Assembly: GCA_035525375.1 (NCBI GenBank)
Contig: DATLEI010000124.1
Span: 1-16,439 of the forward strand
DNA length: 16,439 bases
Direction of reading: 5' to 3'
Origin: JALZBN01 sp035525375
Lineage (GTDB): Bacteria; Actinomycetota; Acidimicrobiia; Acidimicrobiales; AC-14
Below, piece by piece: positions 1 to 6,664 of the stretch (the stretch's first letter is position 1; each line of letters starts with the position of its first letter). The notes under the pieces are model-generated. The model ran no database searches. It had not been told where the DNA came from and was given only the letters and a program-made list of their open reading frames with translations. A program made the position numbers and the translations under genes.

Positions 1-2
1 AG

Positions 3-824
3 ATCACTCGCACCGAGTCGGCCTGTCCCGGATCTGAGGCCGAATTGGTGGCCGTGGCCACGAGCTGCGACATCAAGAGTCTGCGCGACAAGGCGCGCAG
101 CCTTCGTCTGGGCGCCGTCGACGTCGACCGGCTCTATGCCCGTCAGCGGGCGGCGCGGGCGGTGCAGCACTGGACTGACGAGCTGGGCATGGTGCGCATC
201 AACGCAGCGATGATGCCCGAGGTCGGCGTCCCGTTCGTGAACCGCCTGGAAGCAGAGACCGGACGGGTCCGTCGCGAGGCCCGGCGCGCCGGGAGCACCG
301 ACCCCTACGCAGCGCATGCCGCCGATGCCTTGGCCAAGATGATCGGCGGCGAGGGCAAGGGCCATGCCACCCGCGCCGATGTGAACCTCGTCTGTGACCT
401 CCGGGCCTGGCGGCGAGGGCACACCGAGGGCGAGGAGATCTCCGCCATCATCGGCAGCGGGCCAATCCCGGTGGACGTGGCCAAGGAGCTGAGCAGAGAC
501 GGCTTCCTCAAGGTTGTGCTCCATGACGGCGTGAAGGTCGACACCGTGGCCCATCTCGGACGTCACATCAGCGCCGAGTTGCGCACAGCGTTGGAGCTGG
601 GCAGTCCGCCGACCTTCGAAGGCCTGGTCTGCGTCGAGCCCGGTTGCGGCCGCCAAGCCGGCCTCGAGATGGATCACCTCGATCCCGTTGCCCACCACGG
701 CCCCACGTCGTTCAGCAACCTCAAACCCAGGTGCTGGGTCCACCACCAGGAGAAGACCGAGCGCGACCGCAGGGCCGGCCTCCTCAAGCCGCCCCTGAAG
801 CCTCCGCCAGGCCTACCGCCATGA
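3..824 (+). CDS. DUF222/HNH endonuclease domain protein, 5' end cut by window
   Basis: The reading frame is open to the first base of the window with no stop upstream. The apparent TTG start at 45 is therefore probably internal, and the gene begins before the window. The visible N-terminal part is charged and helical, as in the DUF222 region of actinobacterial HNH proteins. The C-terminal 60 residues carry an HNH nuclease fold: a CVEPGC zinc knuckle (nt 630-647), then MDHLDP supplying the catalytic-type D-H pair, then an SNLKPRC segment and WVHH. The protein ends in a short proline-rich tail. DUF222/HNH proteins occur in many copies in actinobacteria; their role is not established, though nuclease activity is likely because the motif is intact. 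No partner gene is visible. It could be a degraded mobile-element cargo gene, but nothing else mobile is present. Confidence 0.82.
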   Translation: MTRTESACPGSEAELVAVATSCDIKSLRDKARSLRLGAVDVDRLYARQRAARAVQHWTDELGMVRINAAMMPEVGVPFVNRLEAETGRVRREARRAGSTDPYAAHAADALAKMIGGEGKGHATRADVNLVCDLRAWRRGHTEGEEISAIIGSGPIPVDVAKELSRDGFLKVVLHDGVKVDTVAHLGRHISAELRTALELGSPPTFEGLVCVEPGCGRQAGLEMDHLDPVAHHGPTSFSNLKPRCWVHHQEKTERDRRAGLLKPPLKPPPGLPP

Positions 825-906
825 GTCATGCGGGTGGTTGCCACCGCGCCGCACTGAAGCCCACTGCGGTTGGACCGGCATCCGCGTCCTGCGCGCGCCG
901 GGTCGC

Positions 907-912
907 TACCTT
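907..912 (+). promoter_or_regulatory. Candidate -10 box (TACCTT) of a leaderless promoter
   Basis: TACCTT fits the actinobacterial TANNNT -10 pattern and ends 7 bases before the ATG at 920. Transcription would then start at or next to the start codon, giving a leaderless mRNA. This agrees with the lack of a Shine-Dalgarno before that ATG. No convincing -35 box is seen at normal spacing. The identical hexamer lies before the minus-strand oxidoreductase gene (8259-8264). Confidence 0.4.
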
Positions 913-919
913 CTTAGAT

Positions 920-1156
920 ATGGATCGTCGTCGGCTTTGTGGGCGCCCAGGGTGTGGGCAGGAAGCCAGCGCCTCACTTACCTTTCAGTACACGAATCGC
1001 AGGGTCTGGCTCGACGATCTGACTGATCCCGAGCCGGCCACGATCGACCTTTGCACCCATCACGCCGACCGCTTGAGCGTGCCGGTCGGGTGGTCGGGCC
1101 AGGATCGGCGCACTCTCCCCGACCAGCCCGAGCTGTCGGCTTCAGTCGCCGTCTGA
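920..1156 (+). CDS. DUF3499 family protein (small putative zinc-binding protein)
   Basis: This is a 78-residue protein starting at ATG 920. It begins with a CGRPGC knuckle (Cys7, Cys12), runs through a beta-rich segment (ASASLTFQYTNRRVWLDDL), and then has DLCTHHADRL (Cys45, His47, His48) and a PVGW motif. That order matches the actinobacterial DUF3499 family, in which CxRxxC is followed by a YDLCxxHAxRLxxPxGW segment; these residues probably bind one metal ion. The function is unknown. In other actinobacteria (Mycobacterium, Streptomyces) this family sits close to the manB/SIS/sahH genes, which here lie about 10 kb downstream. A longer open frame extends upstream to 644, but its extra N-terminus overlaps the HNH gene out of frame and looks random. 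The stop codon lies in a CTGA overlap with the next gene. Confidence 0.75.
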   Translation: MDRRRLCGRPGCGQEASASLTFQYTNRRVWLDDLTDPEPATIDLCTHHADRLSVPVGWSGQDRRTLPDQPELSASVAV

Positions 1157-1908
1157 GCGAGCCTACGGAGCCGGTCGAGCCAAGTGAGGCCGCGCCGGCG
1201 CGCCCGCCGCGGTGGGGACTCGGTGACGCCCTAGCCGGAATCCTGGTCGGAATCGTCTTGTCGAGCATCGCAGCCGGGATCTGGCTCGATGCGACCGGTC
1301 AAAAGGAGCTCTCGCTCAGCGGACGAGCCGTGGGCCAGCTTGGACTGTGGGTCGGTCTCGCCGGTGCCGCGATACTGGCCAGCCGGCTGAAGGGCGCGCG
1401 CAGCCTGGCGATTGACTTCGGATTCTCGATTCGGAGCATGGACATCCTTCCCGGTGTTCTCGCGGGGCTGTTCTGTCAGGTCGTGTTGGTGCGGCTCATC
1501 GCCCTGGTGCTACAGCCCGTCCTGGGCCGGCCCGACGTCTCGGGGCCCACCAAGCAACTCGTGCAGGACGCCGATGGAGTGGGACTCGTCGGCCTCGGCA
1601 TCTTCATCACCTTCGTTGTCATCGGCGCGCCCATCGTCGAGGAGCTGTTCTTCCGTGGCCTGGTGTTGCGGTCGATCCAGCGCCGGCTGGGGCCCCTGTG
1701 GGCCATCTGTCTCTCCGGCGCGCTGTTCGGCCTGGCCCACCTGCAGGACCTACCCGGCGATGCCTTGGCCCTGGCCATGATCAGCTTGGCGGCTGTCGGC
1801 GTGGTGTTCGCCATCCTGGCCGTGCGCACCGGACGCCTCGGCGCGCCGATGGTTGCCCACTTCACCTTCAATCTGTACACGGTGGTTGTCTTGCTGAGCG
1901 CGAAGTAA
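1090..1908 (+). CDS. CPBP family intramembrane glutamic endopeptidase (Rce1/Abi type)
   Basis: This is an integral membrane protein of about 250-285 residues with several hydrophobic helices. All three CPBP motifs are present: EELFFRG (Glu184-Glu185 counted from GTG 1090), FGLAH (Phe213, His217) and a final HFTFN (His257, Asn261). They form the active site of the Rce1-like glutamic intramembrane proteases; bacterial members are implicated in protein or peptide maturation and bacteriocin immunity. The substrate cannot be told here. The start is uncertain. TTG 1051 and GTG 1090 are the only conventional starts before the first helix; both lie inside the DUF3499 gene and neither has a Shine-Dalgarno. 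A CTG at 1153, overlapping the DUF3499 stop as CTGA, would give a natural N-terminus of SEPTEPVEPSEAAP after Met. Family assignment is firm, the start is not. Confidence 0.88.
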   Translation: MVGPGSAHSPRPARAVGFSRRLSEPTEPVEPSEAAPARPPRWGLGDALAGILVGIVLSSIAAGIWLDATGQKELSLSGRAVGQLGLWVGLAGAAILASRLKGARSLAIDFGFSIRSMDILPGVLAGLFCQVVLVRLIALVLQPVLGRPDVSGPTKQLVQDADGVGLVGLGIFITFVVIGAPIVEELFFRGLVLRSIQRRLGPLWAICLSGALFGLAHLQDLPGDALALAMISLAAVGVVFAILAVRTGRLGAPMVAHFTFNLYTVVVLLSAK

Positions 1909-1982
1909 TTCCTCAAGTCGCGGCGGATTTGCGCCGATAGGTAGAGAGCCTGGGAGGGCAAAGACCGAAAGGGAGTCCGAAA

Positions 1983-2144
1983 ATGACGTGTCCCAAGTGC
2001 CGCGGCGCGAACCTCGTCGAGATCCGCCTGACGCTTCACGAGAACCACCTGACCATGCACTCGTGCGCTGAATGTGACAGCCGCTTCTGGGACCGCGAGG
2101 GCGAGCAGGTTCCCCTTGGGCAGGTCTTGAGCCTGGCCCGCTAG
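1983..2144 (+). CDS. Small zinc-ribbon protein, 53 residues
   Basis: ATG 1983 is preceded by a purine-rich ribosome site (AAAGGGA region at about 1968-1975). The product has two cysteine pairs, CPKC near residues 3-6 and CAEC at residues 28-31. They are spaced by a short beta segment, as in a four-cysteine zinc ribbon. The tail FWDREGEQVPLGQVLSLA resembles the C-terminal part of small actinobacterial transcription-factor-like zinc ribbons with a CxxC/CxxC layout. No catalytic residues are seen. It lies between the protease and the large membrane protein, in the same direction. It could bind nucleic acid or a protein partner; the role is unknown. Confidence 0.72.
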   Translation: MTCPKCRGANLVEIRLTLHENHLTMHSCAECDSRFWDREGEQVPLGQVLSLAR

Positions 2145-2155
2145 ATCCCGCAGAA

Positions 2156-2192
2156 GGCTCCGGGTCGCCGAGTGACATTCGGTCCAGGAGCC
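2156..2192 (+). terminator. Imperfect stem-loop between zinc-ribbon gene and membrane protein gene
   Basis: GGCTCC at 2156-2161 pairs with GGAGCC at 2187-2192. After a small asymmetric internal loop, CCGAGTG pairs with CATTCGG (one G-T pair). There is no T tract, so a classical intrinsic terminator is doubtful. The 3' arm contains AGGAG (2186-2190), the only Shine-Dalgarno-like run before ATG 2204. The hairpin may therefore mask the ribosome site of the next gene instead of ending transcription. Confidence 0.35.
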
Positions 2193-2203
2193 CAGATGCC
2201 AAC

Positions 2204-5038
2204 ATGGTCGATATGTCACGGCTGCGTCGGCCATCGCTGGAGACCCTCATCACGGTCGGTGTCGTGGTCGCAGCCGTGCTGTTCGTCTTCTTCCAGCTCT
2301 CGCCGTCGCTGATATTCGCGAACACGACTCCGGCGGGCGGTGACACGGGAGCGCATGTCTGGGGGCCCAACTTCCTCCAGCAGCACCTGCTGCCGCAGGG
2401 TCGCATCACCGGTTGGGCGCCGGCGTGGTACTCGGGCTTTCCCGCCTACACCTTCTACTTCCCTCTGCCCGCCCTGCTAATCGCTCTGTTGGCGTACATC
2501 CTCCCGTACGGGATCGCCTTCAAGATCGTCTCCGTGCTCGGGCTGCTGTCGCTGCCGGTCGCCGCCTATGTCTTCGGGCGGCTCTCGGGGATGAAGTTCC
2601 CCGGCCCTCCGGTGCTGGCCGTCGCCGCCGTCCCCTTCCTCTTCTATTACGGCTTCTACGACAAAGCGACCGGGGCATGGAGCAACACCATCTACGGCGG
2701 GAACATCGCTTCGGCGCTGGCCGGCGAGTTCGCCTTCTCCATCAGCCTGTCGCTCGCGCTCGTCTTTCTCGGGGTGGTGGCCCGGGGCCTGCGAACCGGG
2801 CGCCACCGGGCGCTCGCCGCCATCCTGCTGGCCCTTACCGGCATCTGCCACATTCTGCCGACGATCTTCGCCGTCGCGGGCGCGTGCGTCCTGTTCCTCA
2901 TCCAGTCGGGCCGCAAGCGCGCCGTCTACCTCGGCAGCACCTTTGTCATCGGCGCGTGTCTGGCTGCCTTCTGGACGTTGCCCTTCCTCTTCCGCTTCCG
3001 CTCCTACGCCAACAACATGGGTTGGGAAAAGATCACCCACTACATGGACAACCTGTTTCCGGCAGGGATCCTTTGGGTTGTCCTGTTGGCAGCGGTCGGT
3101 GCCGTCTTCTCCATCGTCTTCCGCCGTCGCACCGGTCTTGCCCTCATCGGAATGGCCGTCCTGGCCGGGTTCGTCTTCGTGTTCGCGCCGGAATCCCGGC
3201 TCTGGAACGCCCGGGCGCTTCCGTTCTGGTACCTCTGCCTCTATCTCCTGGCCGGCGTCGGTGTCGCCGAGATCGGCGGCGCGCTCGCCGCGCTGGTGAG
3301 ACGGTCGCCGATTGGCGCCGAGGAGGCGGAGGACGTGGTGGAGGCGCAGGACATGGTGCGGGTGGAGGAGTCCGAGACCGCCCCGGCGCGCGCTCCACGG
3401 GCCATCCTGCTTCTCACGCCGGTTGTTGCTGCCCTTCTGGCCTGGATCATCGTGGGCCTGCCCCTCCACGTGATCCCGTCTTTCGTCGGCTTGCCCGACT
3501 GGCGGTGGGTCCTTCTCATCGCCCTTGCCGGCGCATTAGCTGCGTCGAGCTTCCGGCGAGCCGCTGCCGGCGCGCTGGCGCTCGTCGCCCTCCTATCGGG
3601 TCTGGCCACCCTCTCCATTGTCGACCTCGGGCGCTCGATGGACGACCGCGTCAGCTCCCTCTTCCATCTCTGTCTGTTCCTGCTGGCCGCAATCGCGCTC
3701 GTGGAAATCGCGGTCTGGATACTCACGAAACGGGCCGCCGCGGTGAGCGACGGGCAGTTCCGCTGGGCCGAGGTCGCCGTCCCGGTGCTCGCTGCTTTGG
3801 TGGCTTGGTTTGCCATCGGCGCGCCCCTCGAACTCATGCGAAAGCCGTTCGAACCGCTCACGACGAGCGACACGAACTTTTTACCGTCTTGGGCGAGGTG
3901 GAACTATTCGGGCTACGAGCGCAAGACGGGATATCCGGAGTACCGCGGCATCATCGACACGATGGCTCGCGTGGGGCGTGAGAAGGGGTGTGGGCGGGCC
4001 CATTGGGAGTACGAGTCGGGCCTCGACCGTTTCGGCACGCCACTCGCCCTCATGCTGTTGCCCTACTGGACCGACGAATGCATCGGATCCATGGAGGGGC
4101 TGTACTTCGAGTCGTCGGCGACCGTGCCCTATCACTTCCTGAGTGCCGGCGAGCTGTCTAAAGCTCCCTCGAACCCCCAACGTGACCTGCCCTACCGGGG
4201 GCTCAGCGTCAAGGACGGCGTCAAGCACCTCCAGCTTCTCGGTGCCCGGTATTACCTCGCGTTCTCGCCGGAAGTCATTGCGCAGGCGCGGGCCAACGCC
4301 GATCTCACCGAGGTGGCGTCGACCGGCAAGTGGCACGTCTACGAGATCAAGGGTTCGGAGCTCGTGCAGCCCTTGAGCTTTGCTCCGGCGGTGATGACTG
4401 GACCCCACGGCGGCACCGACTGGCTCGAGGCATCGGTCGACTGGTGGATGGACTTCGACAGTCACGACGTACTCCTCGCGGGTAAAGGACCAAAGGAGTG
4501 GCCTCGCGTCAAGGTTCGAACTCAGCCGACGACAACGAAGACGAAGGGGTCCGGAGTCACCATCGACAGGGCGCCCCGCCGCCCGGTCGTTCCGGCGACG
4601 GTCAGCAAGATTCATGCTGACGACAGCTCGATCTCTTTCGATGTCGATCGGATTGGTTCGCCGGTGCTGGTGAAGGCCTCGTACTTTCCGAACTGGCAGG
4701 TTTCGGGAGGGAAGGGGCCGTACCGGGTGACCCCGAACCTCATGGTCGTCATTCCAACCTCGAAACACGTCTCCCTGCACTACGGCTATACGCCCGTCGA
4801 CATCGCCGGCTGGATCCTTACGTTCATCGGCATCGGCGGGGCGATTGTGGTCTCCCGGCGGCCGGTGTCGTTTGCCGACGAGCCGGTGGCTGACCATCCC
4901 GCCGGTGGACCCGACTCCGCCGACGGCGACGCCGACGGTGACGGTGACGGAGGAACTGTCCTCGACGAGGAGTTCGAGCTGCTCCCCGGCCGACGAAGTC
5001 GGCCCGTGCCGATACCCGACGCCGGAGAGCGACACTGA
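2204..5038 (+). CDS. Large membrane protein, YfhO / PTPS-related (PF10131-like), putative GT-C type
   Basis: This is a 944-residue polytopic protein. After one N-terminal helix comes GGDTGAH (Asp47), with WYSGFPAYTFYFPLP soon after. That signature is typical of the 6-pyruvoyl-tetrahydropterin-synthase-related membrane proteins and of YfhO relatives, which resemble GT-C glycosyltransferases with an acidic residue in the first outer loop. Many helices follow, broken by a charged, probably cytoplasmic loop at about residues 366-400. A large soluble domain occupies about residues 545-860. It contains the YfhO-like segment YFPNW (827-831) followed by GPYRVTPNLMVV, then a last helix and an acidic Asp/Gly-rich tail. 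The likely role is transfer of a sugar or other group to an envelope glycan or lipid; acceptor and donor are unknown. The stop overlaps a possible CTG start of the next glycosyltransferase, so the two are probably co-translated. No pterin chemistry is implied by the family name. Confidence 0.8.
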   Translation: MVDMSRLRRPSLETLITVGVVVAAVLFVFFQLSPSLIFANTTPAGGDTGAHVWGPNFLQQHLLPQGRITGWAPAWYSGFPAYTFYFPLPALLIALLAYILPYGIAFKIVSVLGLLSLPVAAYVFGRLSGMKFPGPPVLAVAAVPFLFYYGFYDKATGAWSNTIYGGNIASALAGEFAFSISLSLALVFLGVVARGLRTGRHRALAAILLALTGICHILPTIFAVAGACVLFLIQSGRKRAVYLGSTFVIGACLAAFWTLPFLFRFRSYANNMGWEKITHYMDNLFPAGILWVVLLAAVGAVFSIVFRRRTGLALIGMAVLAGFVFVFAPESRLWNARALPFWYLCLYLLAGVGVAEIGGALAALVRRSPIGAEEAEDVVEAQDMVRVEESETAPARAPRAILLLTPVVAALLAWIIVGLPLHVIPSFVGLPDWRWVLLIALAGALAASSFRRAAAGALALVALLSGLATLSIVDLGRSMDDRVSSLFHLCLFLLAAIALVEIAVWILTKRAAAVSDGQFRWAEVAVPVLAALVAWFAIGAPLELMRKPFEPLTTSDTNFLPSWARWNYSGYERKTGYPEYRGIIDTMARVGREKGCGRAHWEYESGLDRFGTPLALMLLPYWTDECIGSMEGLYFESSATVPYHFLSAGELSKAPSNPQRDLPYRGLSVKDGVKHLQLLGARYYLAFSPEVIAQARANADLTEVASTGKWHVYEIKGSELVQPLSFAPAVMTGPHGGTDWLEASVDWWMDFDSHDVLLAGKGPKEWPRVKVRTQPTTTKTKGSGVTIDRAPRRPVVPATVSKIHADDSSISFDVDRIGSPVLVKASYFPNWQVSGGKGPYRVTPNLMVVIPTSKHVSLHYGYTPVDIAGWILTFIGIGGAIVVSRRPVSFADEPVADHPAGGPDSADGDADGDGDGGTVLDEEFELLPGRRSRPVPIPDAGERH

Positions 5039-5076
5039 CCACTCCGGCGGACGAGCGCATTCGGCCAGACAGCCCG

Positions 5077-6645
5077 GTGGCGGAACCCGAGGCCAAGACG
5101 ACTCGCCCGTCCCGCAAGGCGTACTGGCTCGGCGCGGGCATAGCGGTCACGTTCGTCGTTGCCGGCGCCCTCCGATTCCTGGCCTTGTCGCATCTTTGGC
5201 TCGACGAGGCACTCTCGGTGAACATCGCCGGCCTGCCGCTCGACGAGATTCCGGCGGCCCTTCGCCACGATGGCGCCCCGCCGCTGTACTACTTCCTGCT
5301 GCATGGGTGGATGGCCGTCTTCGGCAGTGGCGAGTTCGCGGTCAGAGCCTTGTCGGGCTTGTTCTCGGTCGCAGCCGTTCCTCTGATCTGGGTCGCCGGC
5401 CGGCGCTTGGGTGGACGCCGGGTGGCGTGGGCGGCGGTCCTGCTTCTCGCGGCCTCGCCGTTTGCAATACGCCAGGCGACAGAGGCGCGGATGTACTCGC
5501 TTATGACAGTGCTTGCGCTGTTGGGCTTCCTGACCCTGAGCGACCTCTTGCGCCAGTCGTCAGGGCCCGAGCGCCCCTCTGAGCGGCAGGCGTGGTCGAG
5601 GTCGGTGCTGCTGGCGCTCACGACCGGGGCGATGATGCTCACCCACTACTGGTCGTTCTATTTGATAGCGGTGACCGCGGGATGGCTGGCCTGGCGCGCT
5701 CTGCGCGGGCGCGGGCCGGAGTGTGAGGGGGCCCGGCGCGCCCTCGTTGCCATGGTGGCCGGCGGCTTGCTGTTCCTGCCGTGGGTTCCGTCGTTTCTCT
5801 ATCAGGTCGGTCACACCGGCACGCCGTGGGGCGCGGCAGCAACGCCTCGGTGGGTGTTCGACACCGTCTTCCAGTTCGTCGATGGCAACGGCGACTACGG
5901 CACACCGCTCGGTCTCGCCTTCTACGGACTCATCGGCCTCGCCGTCTTCGGGCGCGCCGTCGACAGGCGGCTGGTCGAGTTCGACCTTCACGGTCGTCAG
6001 CCTGCCCGGCTCATTGCCGAGTTGGCCTTCGGCGCGCTGGCGCTCGCCATCCTCGCCTCGATCGTGACCCGCTCTGCGTACGCGGCCCGTTATACGGCGG
6101 TGATCTTTCCCCTCATCCTGCTGCTGGTTGCCATGGGCACCGGGGTGCTGGCCAACAATCGGATACGGAACGGCGTGATCGCCATCTGCGTGGTGCTCGG
6201 CTTGGTGGCCATCACTCCGGAGGCGTTCGGCGAGCGCACCGCCGCGCCGAAGGTCGCCAAGGTGCTGGCGGCCCAGGCCCAGCCTGGCGATGTCGTTGCC
6301 TACTGCCCCGACCAGCTCGGACCGTCGGTGAGCAGGCTGCTACCCGACAACGGCCTCGTGCAGTTGACATTCCCCGGCGCGCTACCGCCGGCGCGGGTCG
6401 ACTGGGTCGGCTATGTCGATCGCAACAAGGCGGGGAAGCCGCTCACCTTCGCCCAGATGCTCGTCGAGCGCGCCGGGCCCGATCACGACGTCTGGGTCGT
6501 CTGGGCCCCGGGCTACCGCACCTACAAGGCCAAATGCCAGGCCCTGCTGTCGGACATGGAGACCCTCCGTCCGGCGATCAGCCGCCCGGTGAAGCTCAGC
6601 ACCAGGTACTTCGAAAAGGCGGGATTAGTCCGCTACCAGCCCTAG
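5077..6645 (+). CDS. Glycosyltransferase family 39 / ArnT-like membrane protein
   Basis: This is a 522-residue multi-helix protein. The first outer loop carries LWLDEALS (Asp43-Glu44), the acidic pair characteristic of GT39/GT83 polyprenyl-phosphate-sugar transferases, and then HDGAPPLYY, also conserved in this class. An ATEARMYS segment follows in the third loop. The C-terminal ~130 residues form a soluble domain. The family moves a sugar from a polyprenyl-phosphate donor to a lipid, glycan or protein on the outer face of the membrane; substrate is not predictable. GTG 5077 is the first conventional start but has no Shine-Dalgarno. CTG 5035 overlaps the upstream TGA and has GGAGAG (5024-5029) five bases before it, giving an N-terminus TTPADERIRP after Met. 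The true protein may therefore be 14 residues longer. It ends 19 bases from the convergent oxidoreductase gene. Confidence 0.88.
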   Translation: MAEPEAKTTRPSRKAYWLGAGIAVTFVVAGALRFLALSHLWLDEALSVNIAGLPLDEIPAALRHDGAPPLYYFLLHGWMAVFGSGEFAVRALSGLFSVAAVPLIWVAGRRLGGRRVAWAAVLLLAASPFAIRQATEARMYSLMTVLALLGFLTLSDLLRQSSGPERPSERQAWSRSVLLALTTGAMMLTHYWSFYLIAVTAGWLAWRALRGRGPECEGARRALVAMVAGGLLFLPWVPSFLYQVGHTGTPWGAAATPRWVFDTVFQFVDGNGDYGTPLGLAFYGLIGLAVFGRAVDRRLVEFDLHGRQPARLIAELAFGALALAILASIVTRSAYAARYTAVIFPLILLLVAMGTGVLANNRIRNGVIAICVVLGLVAITPEAFGERTAAPKVAKVLAAQAQPGDVVAYCPDQLGPSVSRLLPDNGLVQLTFPGALPPARVDWVGYVDRNKAGKPLTFAQMLVERAGPDHDVWVVWAPGYRTYKAKCQALLSDMETLRPAISRPVKLSTRYFEKAGLVRYQP

Positions 6646-6646
6646 G

Positions 6647-6658
6647 CCCCCCGAGGGG
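6647..6658. terminator. Short GC hairpin at convergent gene ends
   Basis: CCCC(6647-6650), loop CCGA, GGGG(6655-6658) lies directly between the stops of two convergent genes. It has only a four-base stem and no T tract. A closely similar element, CCCCT-CCG-AGGGG, sits in the other convergent gap at 10491-10503. The repeated placement argues for a role in 3'-end formation, but the stem is weak. Confidence 0.3.
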
Positions 6659-6664
6659 TTCAGG

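Noticed and set aside
644..919. N-terminal extension of the DUF3499 frame overlapping the HNH gene
   Set aside because: It is out of frame with a well-supported nuclease domain and reads as Arg/Pro-rich low complexity. Family similarity begins only at 920.
2413..3981. Long plus-strand open frame inside the 944-residue membrane protein gene
   Set aside because: The Arg/Pro/Gly-rich product is typical of a shifted frame in GC-rich DNA. The membrane protein frame has clear motifs.
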